Part shown: positions 1 through 5,869 of the stretch, in pieces | How the letters are laid out: each line of letters opens with the position of its first letter | How positions within the stretch are numbered: the first letter of the stretch is position 1 | From: Candidatus Thorarchaeota archaeon | GTDB lineage: Archaea > Asgardarchaeota > Thorarchaeia > Thorarchaeales > Thorarchaeaceae | DNA: 6,033 nt | Assembly (NCBI GenBank): GCA_018238825.1 | Contig: JABCSP010000144.1 | Coordinates: 1-6,033, forward strand | Direction of reading: 5' to 3' | The notes under the pieces: model-generated | Told to the model about the DNA's origin: nothing | Seen by the model: only the letters and a program-made list of their open reading frames with translations | The model's database searches: none | Made by a program: the position numbers and the translations under genes

Positions 1-192
1 CTAACAGGGAGAATGAAAGTAGCTGTGGATTACGTACAGTGGGAAATGGGATTCAGTGTATCAAACAAAAAACCTGTGAGATCATAGAAGAGAATAGGAA
101 AGTTTCACCAATAGTAGTTGTTTTATTAGCATTTACACAGAAAGGAACATAGGTAGGCTTCGGGACTTTCAATGTTATTCCCAAACTTGAAC
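1..192. other. Left-edge region: possible tail of an upstream gene, frame undecided
   Basis: No complete gene is visible here. Two plus-strand frames are open from the left edge. One runs from base 1 to a TAG at 85-87 (28 codons). The other runs from base 3 to a TAG at 150-152 (49 codons, with three cysteines and a hydrophobic stretch near its end). Both show a similar excess of purine-first codons, so I cannot say which, if either, is the end of a real upstream gene. Bases 153-192 are the immediate leader of the next gene. I see no tRNA, no terminator-like T-run and no convincing TATA box; the TTTTATTA at 121-128 is the nearest candidate. Confidence 0.3.
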
Positions 193-197
193 GGTGA
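193..197 (+). promoter_or_regulatory. Ribosome binding site GGTGA that decides the start at 206
   Basis: GGTGA matches the complement of the archaeal 16S rRNA tail and sits 8 bases before the ATG at 206. The alternative GTG start at 194 overlaps it, which argues against that codon being used. Confidence 0.55.
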
Positions 198-205
198 GAT
201 GTGAA

Positions 206-610
206 ATGTGGAAGAGGAAGAACACCAAAGAAGGTGTTTCCGTGGATGAAATTCTTGATGACTTTGTCAATCTCGATGTAGAAGACGATAGTAAACGGAC
301 AGAGATGAACGACGATGATTATGTTTCTATGATGCTAAAGAAAGATGCAAGAAAAACAATTGAGAAGCACAGAAGAAACGAACCAGTTGACCAATCTCCT
401 AAGAAGAAATCAGAGCCACCTGTTGTTTCTGAAAAAATCGCCCCCATGAAGCGTTGCCAGAACTGCTACTTCAGTGTTAAAGAAAGGATGCTCGGCGGCT
501 CAATCTGGTGCCATTGTACAAATCCCGGTAGGTCTGCTAATATCGAAAGTAAGGGATCATGGGTGAAGAGTCAACTCAATCCACCCTGCTGGAAACCTGT
601 TCAGGAATAG
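206..610 (+). CDS. Small cysteine-cluster (putative zinc-binding) protein, unknown function
   Basis: A 134-residue protein that I do not recognise as a named family. The N-terminal half (about 1-75) is highly charged, with acidic runs near residues 13-40 and a Lys/Pro-rich stretch near 60-72, and is probably helical then disordered. The C-terminal half carries CxxC at C84/C87, then CHC at C102-C104, then a PPCWK motif with C128. This spacing suggests one structural zinc site, though no catalytic motif is seen. Start choice: a GTG at 194 is in frame, but it lies inside GGTGA (193-197), an archaeal-type ribosome site 8 bases before the ATG at 206, so ATG is preferred. The longer form would be 138 residues. 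There is no signal peptide or membrane segment. Its stop at 608-610 is one base from the stop of the convergent propeller-GTPase gene. The gene is probably real; its function is unknown. Confidence 0.75.
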   Translation: MWKRKNTKEGVSVDEILDDFVNLDVEDDSKRTEMNDDDYVSMMLKKDARKTIEKHRRNEPVDQSPKKKSEPPVVSEKIAPMKRCQNCYFSVKERMLGGSIWCHCTNPGRSANIESKGSWVKSQLNPPCWKPVQE

Positions 611-611
611 A

Positions 612-2963
612 TTACATCTCGGTCTTCTTACTCTCTGAAATCCTACGAGCTTCGTTCCACATAATCTCTGCAAGAACCGTGAACATATCTGCCACTCCAT
701 CTCCAGTTTTTGCACTACTTTCCATGTACAAGAAGCCATTGTCCTCAGCCCAGCGCTTCGCCTCATCCGAGGGAACTGCACGGTCAGGAAGGTCTGTCTT
801 GTTTCCAACAATGAGCGCGGGAACTCTTGTCCCAATCGACTCGTCTGACTCCTGGACCCATTTGGCCATCTCTGTGAAGGAGCGCCGTCTCGTAACATCA
901 AACACCAGGATAATCCCTGCCGCCCCACTGTAGTACATCTTACGCACTGCCTTGAATCGCGCCTGTCCTGCAACGTCCCATGCTTGGATTTTAATTCCAG
1001 TCGAGTACTCAGACTCAGGAGGTGAGATATGCGTGAGTTTAACGGCGAATTGAGAGCCGATCGTGGTTTTGTAATCTTTTTCGAAAGTTCCGGTAACATA
1101 ACGGTTGACCAGAGTGGTTTTACCAACAGCACCTTCACCGATTACCATCAGTTTGAATAGATATTGATAGGAGTCTGTGACAGTACCTGGGCGTGGTGGT
1201 TTTGGACGCCTGTGCTTAATGTCAGAAACTAAAGCACTCTCAGTGTCTGAAACTGCAGCGGCGACAACAGTAGTTTCTTCAGGTATGGGTTCTGCAATGA
1301 GAGCTGCGACATCGTCAATCTCAGTCATTGCGGCACTAGTTTCTTCAGCTCCAAAGAGCTGGTCAAGGAGTGCCTCTGCAGCCTTTAGCGAGTCGCTACC
1401 ATCTTCGCTCATAGTGCTCTCAAGAATTTTCTGGGCAGTTTCATTCTGTTCTACATCGCTGAAACCGGTACCCTCAACAGAAGCAAAGGGTGATTCACCT
1501 TCAATAATATCTTCGTCTGGACTACTGAAATCAACAGGTTCGATTGGCACAGGGGCGATATCTGCAGGAGCTGCAACAGCAACTCCTTCTTCAACAAGGA
1601 TTGCGGTTTCAGGAGTTGTGACCTGCTTTACTTGTCCACTAGCGTCGGTCCACATCAGAACAATAGGTCGAACAATGACGGTACCTTCTGCTTTTGGCAT
1701 GAGGCGAACATCAATGCTTTTACTCTCACCAGCAGCAAGGTCGAAACGAAGTTGCTGTGGTTCTACGTCCATGTTATCTTTGGGGAAGTGATAGATCTTG
1801 CCAGCGATACCAGTGACAGGTTCATCGCTGATATTATAAACAGTAATTTTACCGCTTAGTTCAGTTCCGGTCTTTGCATCAGAACTGACCTCAAAGTTTG
1901 GAATAATCTTATAGAGTCCCTCTATGACCTTAAGGGGCCCATCAGAAACGCCGACCTGTACTTCTTTGCGACCATCGCCGCCAGCATCTCCAACATTGAT
2001 AGAGAGGATCTTCTTTCCAATATCTACAGTTGCTAACTCGATAAGGTCTGCCATGTACAGATTGTAGAATTTAATCTGATGATCTTTCGTAGATATTACA
2101 ACTTCATCGAGGTGGTCTGCGTTGATTTCTTCGATGCGGATTGATAGAGCATTAACATTATCCAATGTTGAAAAGAGGTCGAACTTACTCTCCTCGTTTC
2201 GGTACACTCGTATTGAGCCATCTCTGGTGACAACACCAAGTTCCATCTTACGGTCTCCAAGAATGTCACCTGATGCAAGTGATACAACTGGTGAGGGTAG
2301 TTTTAAAGATTCAATTTGCTCTACTGAATTGTCTTTCACCTTGAAAATACGCAATGTATTGTCACGATTGCCTGTGACTATCTCTTCAATCTCATCACCA
2401 ATTACATCACAGGTTCCAATAGCCAGAGGCATGTCACTGAGCTCGTACAAACAACACTGAGAGATGTTATTGTCAGTGTCCATCTGAAGAATTCGAAGTG
2501 TCTTATCACTGCCACCGACAAGAATCTCGTTCTTATCATCTCCAGTGACATCAGTCACATAGACGGTTGTAACAAACTTGTCAACAGCATATTCTCCAAT
2601 GATCTCTAGTTGACCGCTAGGAGCATATCTAAAGACTTGAACTGTCCCGCCCGCTCCAGGAGATTCTGAAGAACTAAGTGCACGGCCTACAATCACTTCC
2701 ATTTGACCATCGTTATTTGCATCAGCAATCTTGATGGATAGAATACTTCCACCTACATCGTGTTGAGCAAGGAATGCAATTTCAGCACTATTTGTATCAT
2801 ATAATCGAATGACGCCGTCACGTCCACCCGTACAGAGTTCAGCTGTGCCAGAACCAGTAACATCGCCTACAGCAATCGCGCTGGTACTCTCGTCGTCGTC
2901 AATCTCGAATAGAATTTTTGGTGAGCTCAAGTCAATTACCTTCCGGAGTTTGTGAACAGGCAC
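612..2963 (-). CDS. Beta-propeller / Ig-like / Rab-type small GTPase fusion protein
   Basis: 783 residues, probably cytoplasmic (no signal peptide or membrane segment). Residues 11-349 hold seven repeats of about 47 residues. Each has a D-x-x-G-D/N-like turn, then E-[IVL]-x-[VT]-G, then a strand ending in [IV]-[RK]-[VIL]-[FY]; this resembles FG-GAP/BBS2-type propeller blades. Residues about 357-456 look like an Ig-like beta-sandwich. Residues 457-595 are an acidic, Ala/Pro-rich linker ending in a basic proline stretch (KHRRPKPPRP). Residues 600-775 are a full small GTPase: G1 GEGAVGKT (609-616), switch I T634, G3 WDVAGQ (662-667, catalytic-type Gln667), G4 NKTD (721-724) and G5 SSAK (749-752). 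The WDxAGQ and YYxGAxGIIxVFDVT patterns are Rab-like. The C-terminus has no prenylation cysteine. The start is GTG at 2963: an in-frame TGA lies four codons upstream, and no ATG occurs in the first 80 codons. The GTPase call is very firm, the propeller firm, the Ig-like fold tentative. Confidence 0.93.
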   Translation of the reverse strand: MPVHKLRKVIDLSSPKILFEIDDDESTSAIAVGDVTGSGTAELCTGGRDGVIRLYDTNSAEIAFLAQHDVGGSILSIKIADANNDGQMEVIVGRALSSSESPGAGGTVQVFRYAPSGQLEIIGEYAVDKFVTTVYVTDVTGDDKNEILVGGSDKTLRILQMDTDNNISQCCLYELSDMPLAIGTCDVIGDEIEEIVTGNRDNTLRIFKVKDNSVEQIESLKLPSPVVSLASGDILGDRKMELGVVTRDGSIRVYRNEESKFDLFSTLDNVNALSIRIEEINADHLDEVVISTKDHQIKFYNLYMADLIELATVDIGKKILSINVGDAGGDGRKEVQVGVSDGPLKVIEGLYKIIPNFEVSSDAKTGTELSGKITVYNISDEPVTGIAGKIYHFPKDNMDVEPQQLRFDLAAGESKSIDVRLMPKAEGTVIVRPIVLMWTDASGQVKQVTTPETAILVEEGVAVAAPADIAPVPIEPVDFSSPDEDIIEGESPFASVEGTGFSDVEQNETAQKILESTMSEDGSDSLKAAEALLDQLFGAEETSAAMTEIDDVAALIAEPIPEETTVVAAAVSDTESALVSDIKHRRPKPPRPGTVTDSYQYLFKLMVIGEGAVGKTTLVNRYVTGTFEKDYKTTIGSQFAVKLTHISPPESEYSTGIKIQAWDVAGQARFKAVRKMYYSGAAGIILVFDVTRRRSFTEMAKWVQESDESIGTRVPALIVGNKTDLPDRAVPSDEAKRWAEDNGFLYMESSAKTGDGVADMFTVLAEIMWNEARRISESKKTEM
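639..1166 (-). other. Rab/Ras-type GTPase domain of the fusion (residues 600-775)
   Basis: All five G motifs are present in the right order and spacing for a domain of about 175 residues: P-loop at 609-616, switch I with TTIGSQF at 633-639, WDVAGQARF at 662-670, NKTD at 721-724 and SSAKTG at 749-754. Gln667 occupies the Ras Gln61 position, so intrinsic or GAP-assisted hydrolysis should be possible. The protein ends about eight residues after the last helix, with no C-terminal Cys motif. Confidence 0.95.
1917..2933 (-). repeat. Seven tandem propeller-blade repeats (residues 11-349)
   Basis: The approximate blades are residues 11-56, 57-113, 114-160, 161-209, 210-256, 257-302 and 303-349. The turn motifs are DVTGSGTAEL, DANNDGQMEV, DVTGDDKNEI, DVIGDEIEEI, DILGDRKMEL, EINADHLDEV and DAGGDGRKEV. 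Each is followed by a glycine-containing strand and a closing strand such as IRLYD, LRIFK or IRVYR. Seven regular units fit a closed seven-bladed propeller. Several turns keep the aspartates of an FG-GAP calcium loop, while blade 6 has lost them. The second blade is longer because of an insertion near residues 95-106. Confidence 0.8.
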
Positions 2964-2982
2964 TTTGTACAGTCAATATCGA

Positions 2983-2992
2983 ATCTATAATC
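2983..2992 (-). promoter_or_regulatory. TATA-like box for the propeller-GTPase gene (probable leaderless start)
   Basis: On the minus strand TTATAG (2990-2985) lies 22-27 bases before the GTG at 2963. That is the distance expected between an archaeal TATA box and the transcription start, so the mRNA may begin at or next to the start codon. The absence of any Shine-Dalgarno-like sequence before the GTG agrees with this. An alternative, more distal A-rich element lies at 3036-3044. Confidence 0.45.
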
Positions 2993-3093
2993 CCAAATAT
3001 CAGTGCCTAATGCTACTAAAACTGGTTCGGGGGCCTTTTTTTACTTTGTGCGCTCAGCCTCCACCGCTTAAAGAAGCCTTGTTTACAACATAG

Positions 3094-3100
3094 TATTTAA
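3094..3100 (+). promoter_or_regulatory. TATA-like box for the ABC ATPase gene
   Basis: TATTTAA fits the archaeal TATA pattern. A transcription start about 26 bases downstream would fall near 3122-3124, giving a leader of about 13 bases that contains the GGATG ribosome-site candidate at 3127-3131. The box lies between the two halves of an imperfectly placed inverted repeat, TTTACA (3082-3087) and TGTAAA (3112-3117). Confidence 0.4.
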
Positions 3101-3135
3101 CAGAGTGCTCGTGTAAAGCAATACTTGGATGAAAA

Positions 3136-3933
3136 ATGGCCAAACTCTCTGTTCGTAACCTCTCAAAGTCATATCCAAATGGGGATTCAGGTGAAACTGA
3201 AGTCCTAGACAATATTTCTTTTGATGTTGGAGAGGGTGAATTATTGAGTATTCTTGGGCCATCAGGTTGCGGCAAGACAACTTTACTCAAAATCATTGCG
3301 GGATTGTTAGAACCAGATGAGGGAGAGGTTCTCATAGATGGCAAGGTAGTAGAACCAGGACACAACCGTGTCGGATACATCTTCCAGCGAGAATCATTGT
3401 TTCCGTGGAGAACAGTAAGAAAAAATGTGGAGTTTGGTCTTGAAGTTAGTGGGATGCCAGCGGAAGAAAGGAATAGAAGAACCGATGAAATTCTTAAAAT
3501 TGTAGGAATGGAGGGTCTCGATGACCACTTTCCACACGAGGTATCTGGGGGCCAAGCACGAAAGACCGAGATGGCACGTAGTCTAATTCTGTCTCCAGAT
3601 ATTCTTGTAGCTGATGAGGCACTCTCTAATTTAGATGCACAGACTAGAAATTACCTCCAAGAGGAATTTCTCAGGATTCAGGGGATTACAGGATCAACCA
3701 TTCTCTTTGTTTCACATAATGTAGATGAAACCGTGTTCCTATCCAATCGTATACTTATGTTAAGCAATATTCCAGCCAAAATCATTGCTGAATACCATTT
3801 GGATTTACCAAGACCCAGAACTCGAACGACACAAGCATGTCTTGCATATAGGAGCCAAATACTAGATGTTCTACGTGTGGAGCAAGAGAAGGCTATGAGT
3901 ACAACTAGACTGAAACAGTCTGCCTCCATTTAA
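3136..3933 (+). CDS. ABC importer ATP-binding subunit, nitrate/sulfonate/taurine type
   Basis: A 265-residue ATPase, the usual length for SsuB/TauB-like subunits. It hydrolyses ATP at the cytoplasmic face to drive the permease encoded by the convergent neighbour. Motifs in order: Walker A GPSGCGKT (41-48), Q-loop Gln84 in FQRESLFPW, signature VSGGQ (136-140), Walker B ILVADE with catalytic-type Glu161, D-loop SNLD (164-167) and switch His194 in FVSHNVDE. The FPW after the Q-loop, the HNVDETVFLSNR segment and the late LPRPRTR (224-230) are typical of the NitT/TauT group. Two departures are visible: the signature continues as ARKTEMARS rather than the common RQRVALARA, and Walker B has DEA where DEP is usual. 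ATG at 3136 is supported by GGATG 4 bases upstream and a TATA box at 3094. Related subunits serve sulfonate, nitrate or thiamine-precursor uptake, so the substrate is unknown. Confidence 0.92.
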   Translation: MAKLSVRNLSKSYPNGDSGETEVLDNISFDVGEGELLSILGPSGCGKTTLLKIIAGLLEPDEGEVLIDGKVVEPGHNRVGYIFQRESLFPWRTVRKNVEFGLEVSGMPAEERNRRTDEILKIVGMEGLDDHFPHEVSGGQARKTEMARSLILSPDILVADEALSNLDAQTRNYLQEEFLRIQGITGSTILFVSHNVDETVFLSNRILMLSNIPAKIIAEYHLDLPRPRTRTTQACLAYRSQILDVLRVEQEKAMSTTRLKQSASI

Positions 3934-4795
3934 TGAGATACTTTTCAATAAACAAGAAAGCATAGGTTATCAGAAATCCGATGAAACCTATGAGCAGCAT
4001 TCCTGTAATTACTTCTCCAGTTCTACCAACCTGCCACATAATCCAGATCAGGTAACCTAGACCGACACTACCTCGCAACATTTCAGCTGCAACTAAGCAC
4101 ATCCATCCAATACCAAATCCAACTCGTAGACCAGCAAATATCTCAGGACCAGCAGAAGGAACTACGATTTTTGTAAGTATCTGACTTTCGCTAGCTCCAA
4201 GCGTCTTGGCTGCATCAATATGAACGGGTTCTGTCCGTTTTACTCCGGTAGTTGTATTGATTAGAATCGGGAAGAATGCACCAACCCAGATAATGAATGA
4301 TTGAGCACCCACGATATTACCTGGAAACATGAGTAAGGAGATAGGAATCCAAGCAATTGGGGGAATAGGTCTCATTGCTTCAACGACGGGTCCTAAGACC
4401 GAATCAACAAGACGGTAACGTCCAATAGCAATACCGAGGGGAATAGCCGTTAAAGCAGCAATAAAGAAACCGATGGTAACTCTGAATACACTGGCACCAA
4501 TATGTTCAGCCAAGTAAGTGCCTTGACTATCACCTTCTAGCATGAGCCTCATAAATGCTTGAGCAACATCAAACAGTGATATGTGAGTAAGGCTCGTAAT
4601 CAGGTGCCATATAGTAAGAAGAATGACTGCAGGAATTATTATTTTCAGGAGTATCCACTGAAGAATGTCAGGTGTTGCCTTTGGCCTCGTAGATATCTTC
4701 GCTTGTGTATCGTCTTGTTTTATTTCAGATACTGACATTCTTCTCGTCACTTGAGTGATACGTCCTACTTTTCTGTCTGCCGTTTCTAACAACAC
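3905..4795 (-). CDS. ABC importer permease subunit, nitrate/sulfonate/taurine type
   Basis: 296 residues, slightly longer than SsuC/TauC-like permeases because of a hydrophilic N-terminal stretch of about 45 residues. Hydrophobic segments lie near 47-67, 102-123, 145-158, 163-180, 222-240 and 264-284, giving a six-segment permease. RPIPPIAWIP (142-151) is a family hallmark. The EAA loop that docks on the ATPase is DAAKTLGASESQILTKIVVP (194-213) and continues to GLR at 222-224. The GTG start at 4795 overlaps the binding-protein stop by one base (TAGTG), suggesting translational coupling. An ATG at codon 20 (position 4738) is an alternative start and would give a more typical length. The 3' end overlaps the convergent ATPase gene by 29 bp. 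Family assignment is firm; the substrate is not known. Confidence 0.92.
   Translation of the reverse strand: MLLETADRKVGRITQVTRRMSVSEIKQDDTQAKISTRPKATPDILQWILLKIIIPAVILLTIWHLITSLTHISLFDVAQAFMRLMLEGDSQGTYLAEHIGASVFRVTIGFFIAALTAIPLGIAIGRYRLVDSVLGPVVEAMRPIPPIAWIPISLLMFPGNIVGAQSFIIWVGAFFPILINTTTGVKRTEPVHIDAAKTLGASESQILTKIVVPSAGPEIFAGLRVGFGIGWMCLVAAEMLRGSVGLGYLIWIMWQVGRTGEVITGMLLIGFIGFLITYAFLFIEKYLIKWRQTVSV
3907..3921. repeat. Hairpin AGACTG-AAA-CAGTCT in the overlap of two convergent genes
   Basis: A perfect 6-bp inverted repeat with a 3-base loop. It lies inside the 29-bp region shared by the 3' ends of the ATPase gene (+) and the permease gene (-), starting within the permease stop codon. It would form in either transcript. 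No T-run follows directly on either strand, so it is not a classic terminator. Confidence 0.4.
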
Positions 4796-5784
4796 TATGG
4801 TATACTTTCAATGAAAGTGGTGTTAAGAAATCCATCCAGAAATGCTGATGTATTCGATGGGATTTTGTCAGCCAAGAGCTGATTTTCATGAATCAGAAAA
4901 TCAAGATACATTTCAATACCAGTTCGATTCAAGTTGTAATCATAAATGATATTGTTGAAAGCAGTAGTCACTGGAGTCAAATCCATTTCCAACCAGTCTA
5001 CAGCAATTGCAATTGCTGCAGCAGGATTGTTTACAATCCACTCTTGGGCTTCAGCATGAATATCAATGACTTTCTGTACAATGTCTGAGTGACTTACAAG
5101 GAAGTCGTTATTGGATGCAACAACACAACAAGGATGATTTGGCCAGATATCACCTGATTGAATTAGAGGTACAGCCTTTCCTTCATACTCGGCTTTAGCA
5201 TTGTAAGGTTCCCAGACTATGAAAGCAGGATCACTAGCAGTGAGTGAATCAGCCATTGCAGCTGGAATAGTAGTATATGCGGTAATATCGCTGAATGAAA
5301 GACCAGATTGGTTCAAAGCCAGTCGGAGAAGGTAGTTCTGGACTGTAGCAGGACCAGGTGTATGTACGCCTTTCCCAGCTAGATCAGCTACCGTTGTTAC
5401 ATGGCCAGCATCATACTCTGTTTTTGAAACCATGATTGCAGAGCCTTCCAAATTTACTGCTGCTAATATTGTAACAAGAATATCTTGATTGATACGTTTC
5501 ACCAATGCGGGTGCGGCTCCGAGATAACCCATATCGATTTCGTCTGTGAGAAAACCATCCATCTCATACGCACCATTACCAAATTCGACAAGATCGATAG
5601 TGATGCCCTCTCGTTCGAATAGACCATTTACTATGGCTACACGTAAAGCTAGCTGATGCAAATCTTTGGAAAGATAACCGATTCTTACATCAGGAGGAGG
5701 TGGAGGATTCCATACTGCTATGAATCCAAGTGATACTACAACGATTACAATAACTGTAAGTCCAACAGCTTGATTTCTCTCCAT
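4795..5784 (-). CDS. Membrane-anchored ABC importer substrate-binding protein, NMT1/SsuA-like
   Basis: Solute-capturing subunit of the importer, acting outside the membrane. From the chosen ATG it has 329 residues: a positive N-terminus (MERNQ), one hydrophobic helix (about 6-24) and a PPPPP linker (27-31). The binding domain follows, with family-like stretches DVRIGYLSKDLHQLALRVA, GLFEREGI, GPATVQNYLLRLAL and FIVWEPY, then HPCCVVASNNDF. These point to the NMT1/THI5-SsuA-NrtA fold. There is no lipobox cysteine after the helix, so it is probably an uncleaved anchor or a signal peptide rather than a lipoprotein. Start choice: ATG at 5784 has GAGGT 8 bases upstream. An in-frame ATG at 5799 would add five residues and could be leaderless relative to the AT-rich box near 5822-5830. 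It is the first gene of a two-gene unit with the permease. The ligand cannot be told by eye. Confidence 0.9.
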   Translation of the reverse strand: MERNQAVGLTVIVIVVVSLGFIAVWNPPPPPDVRIGYLSKDLHQLALRVAIVNGLFEREGITIDLVEFGNGAYEMDGFLTDEIDMGYLGAAPALVKRINQDILVTILAAVNLEGSAIMVSKTEYDAGHVTTVADLAGKGVHTPGPATVQNYLLRLALNQSGLSFSDITAYTTIPAAMADSLTASDPAFIVWEPYNAKAEYEGKAVPLIQSGDIWPNHPCCVVASNNDFLVSHSDIVQKVIDIHAEAQEWIVNNPAAAIAIAVDWLEMDLTPVTTAFNNIIYDYNLNRTGIEMYLDFLIHENQLLADKIPSNTSAFLDGFLNTTFIESIP

Positions 5785-5792
5785 AGAACGCA

Positions 5793-5797
5793 ACCTC
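5793..5797 (-). promoter_or_regulatory. Ribosome binding site GAGGT favouring the start at 5784
   Basis: Read on the minus strand, GAGGT lies 8 bases before the ATG at 5784 and directly follows the AT of the alternative ATG at 5799. It is a better anti-16S match than the GGGAT located 8 bases before 5799, so the shorter product is preferred. Confidence 0.45.
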
Positions 5798-5820
5798 ATT
5801 CTAGCTTATCCCTTCGCTAC

Positions 5821-5831
5821 ATATTAGTATT
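5821..5831. promoter_or_regulatory. AT-rich TATA-like element between divergent genes
   Basis: ATATTAGTATT can be read as a TATA-like box in both directions. On the minus strand it lies about 22-32 bases before the ATG at 5799 of the binding-protein gene. On the plus strand a start about 26 bases downstream would fall near 5852, ahead of the next gene. It may serve one or both genes. Confidence 0.35.
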
Positions 5832-5851
5832 GAGTTGTGCACTTCCCAATC

Positions 5852-5862
5852 ATCAAGTTGAT
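5852..5862. promoter_or_regulatory. Palindrome ATCAAGTTGAT, possible operator
   Basis: An 11-bp palindrome with a single central base (ATCAA-G-TTGAT) in the short divergent gap between the binding-protein gene and the right-hand gene. It falls near the expected transcription start of the plus-strand gene and upstream of the minus-strand TATA-like box. A dimeric regulator could bind there. No regulator gene is visible in the window. Confidence 0.25.
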
Positions 5863-5869
5863 TAGTCAG

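Noticed and set aside
194..205. GTG at 194 as the start of the cysteine-cluster protein
   Set aside because: The GTG falls inside the GGTGA ribosome site that is well spaced for the ATG at 206.
557..1138. Open frames on both strands opposite or beside the GTPase coding region (also 559-933, 1177-1791, 1632-1859, 2096-2287 and 2122-2460)
   Set aside because: They overlap a gene with unmistakable motifs, and their translations are Ser/Arg-rich with no recognisable pattern, so they are shadows of the real frame.
3036..3042. Run of seven T after GGGGGCC as a transcription terminator
   Set aside because: It lies between two divergent genes, so no known plus-strand transcript ends there. It may be an A-rich promoter element for the minus strand instead.
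3054..3380. Minus-strand open frame of 108 codons opposite the ATPase start
   Set aside because: It lies antisense to the Walker A region of a clear ATPase, and its translation shows no family features. The frames at 3083-3280, 3678-3929 and 4888-5088 fail for the same reason.
4795..5784. Binding protein as a lipoprotein
   Set aside because: There is no cysteine at the end of the N-terminal hydrophobic helix; the only clear Cys pair (HPCC) is deep in the folded domain.
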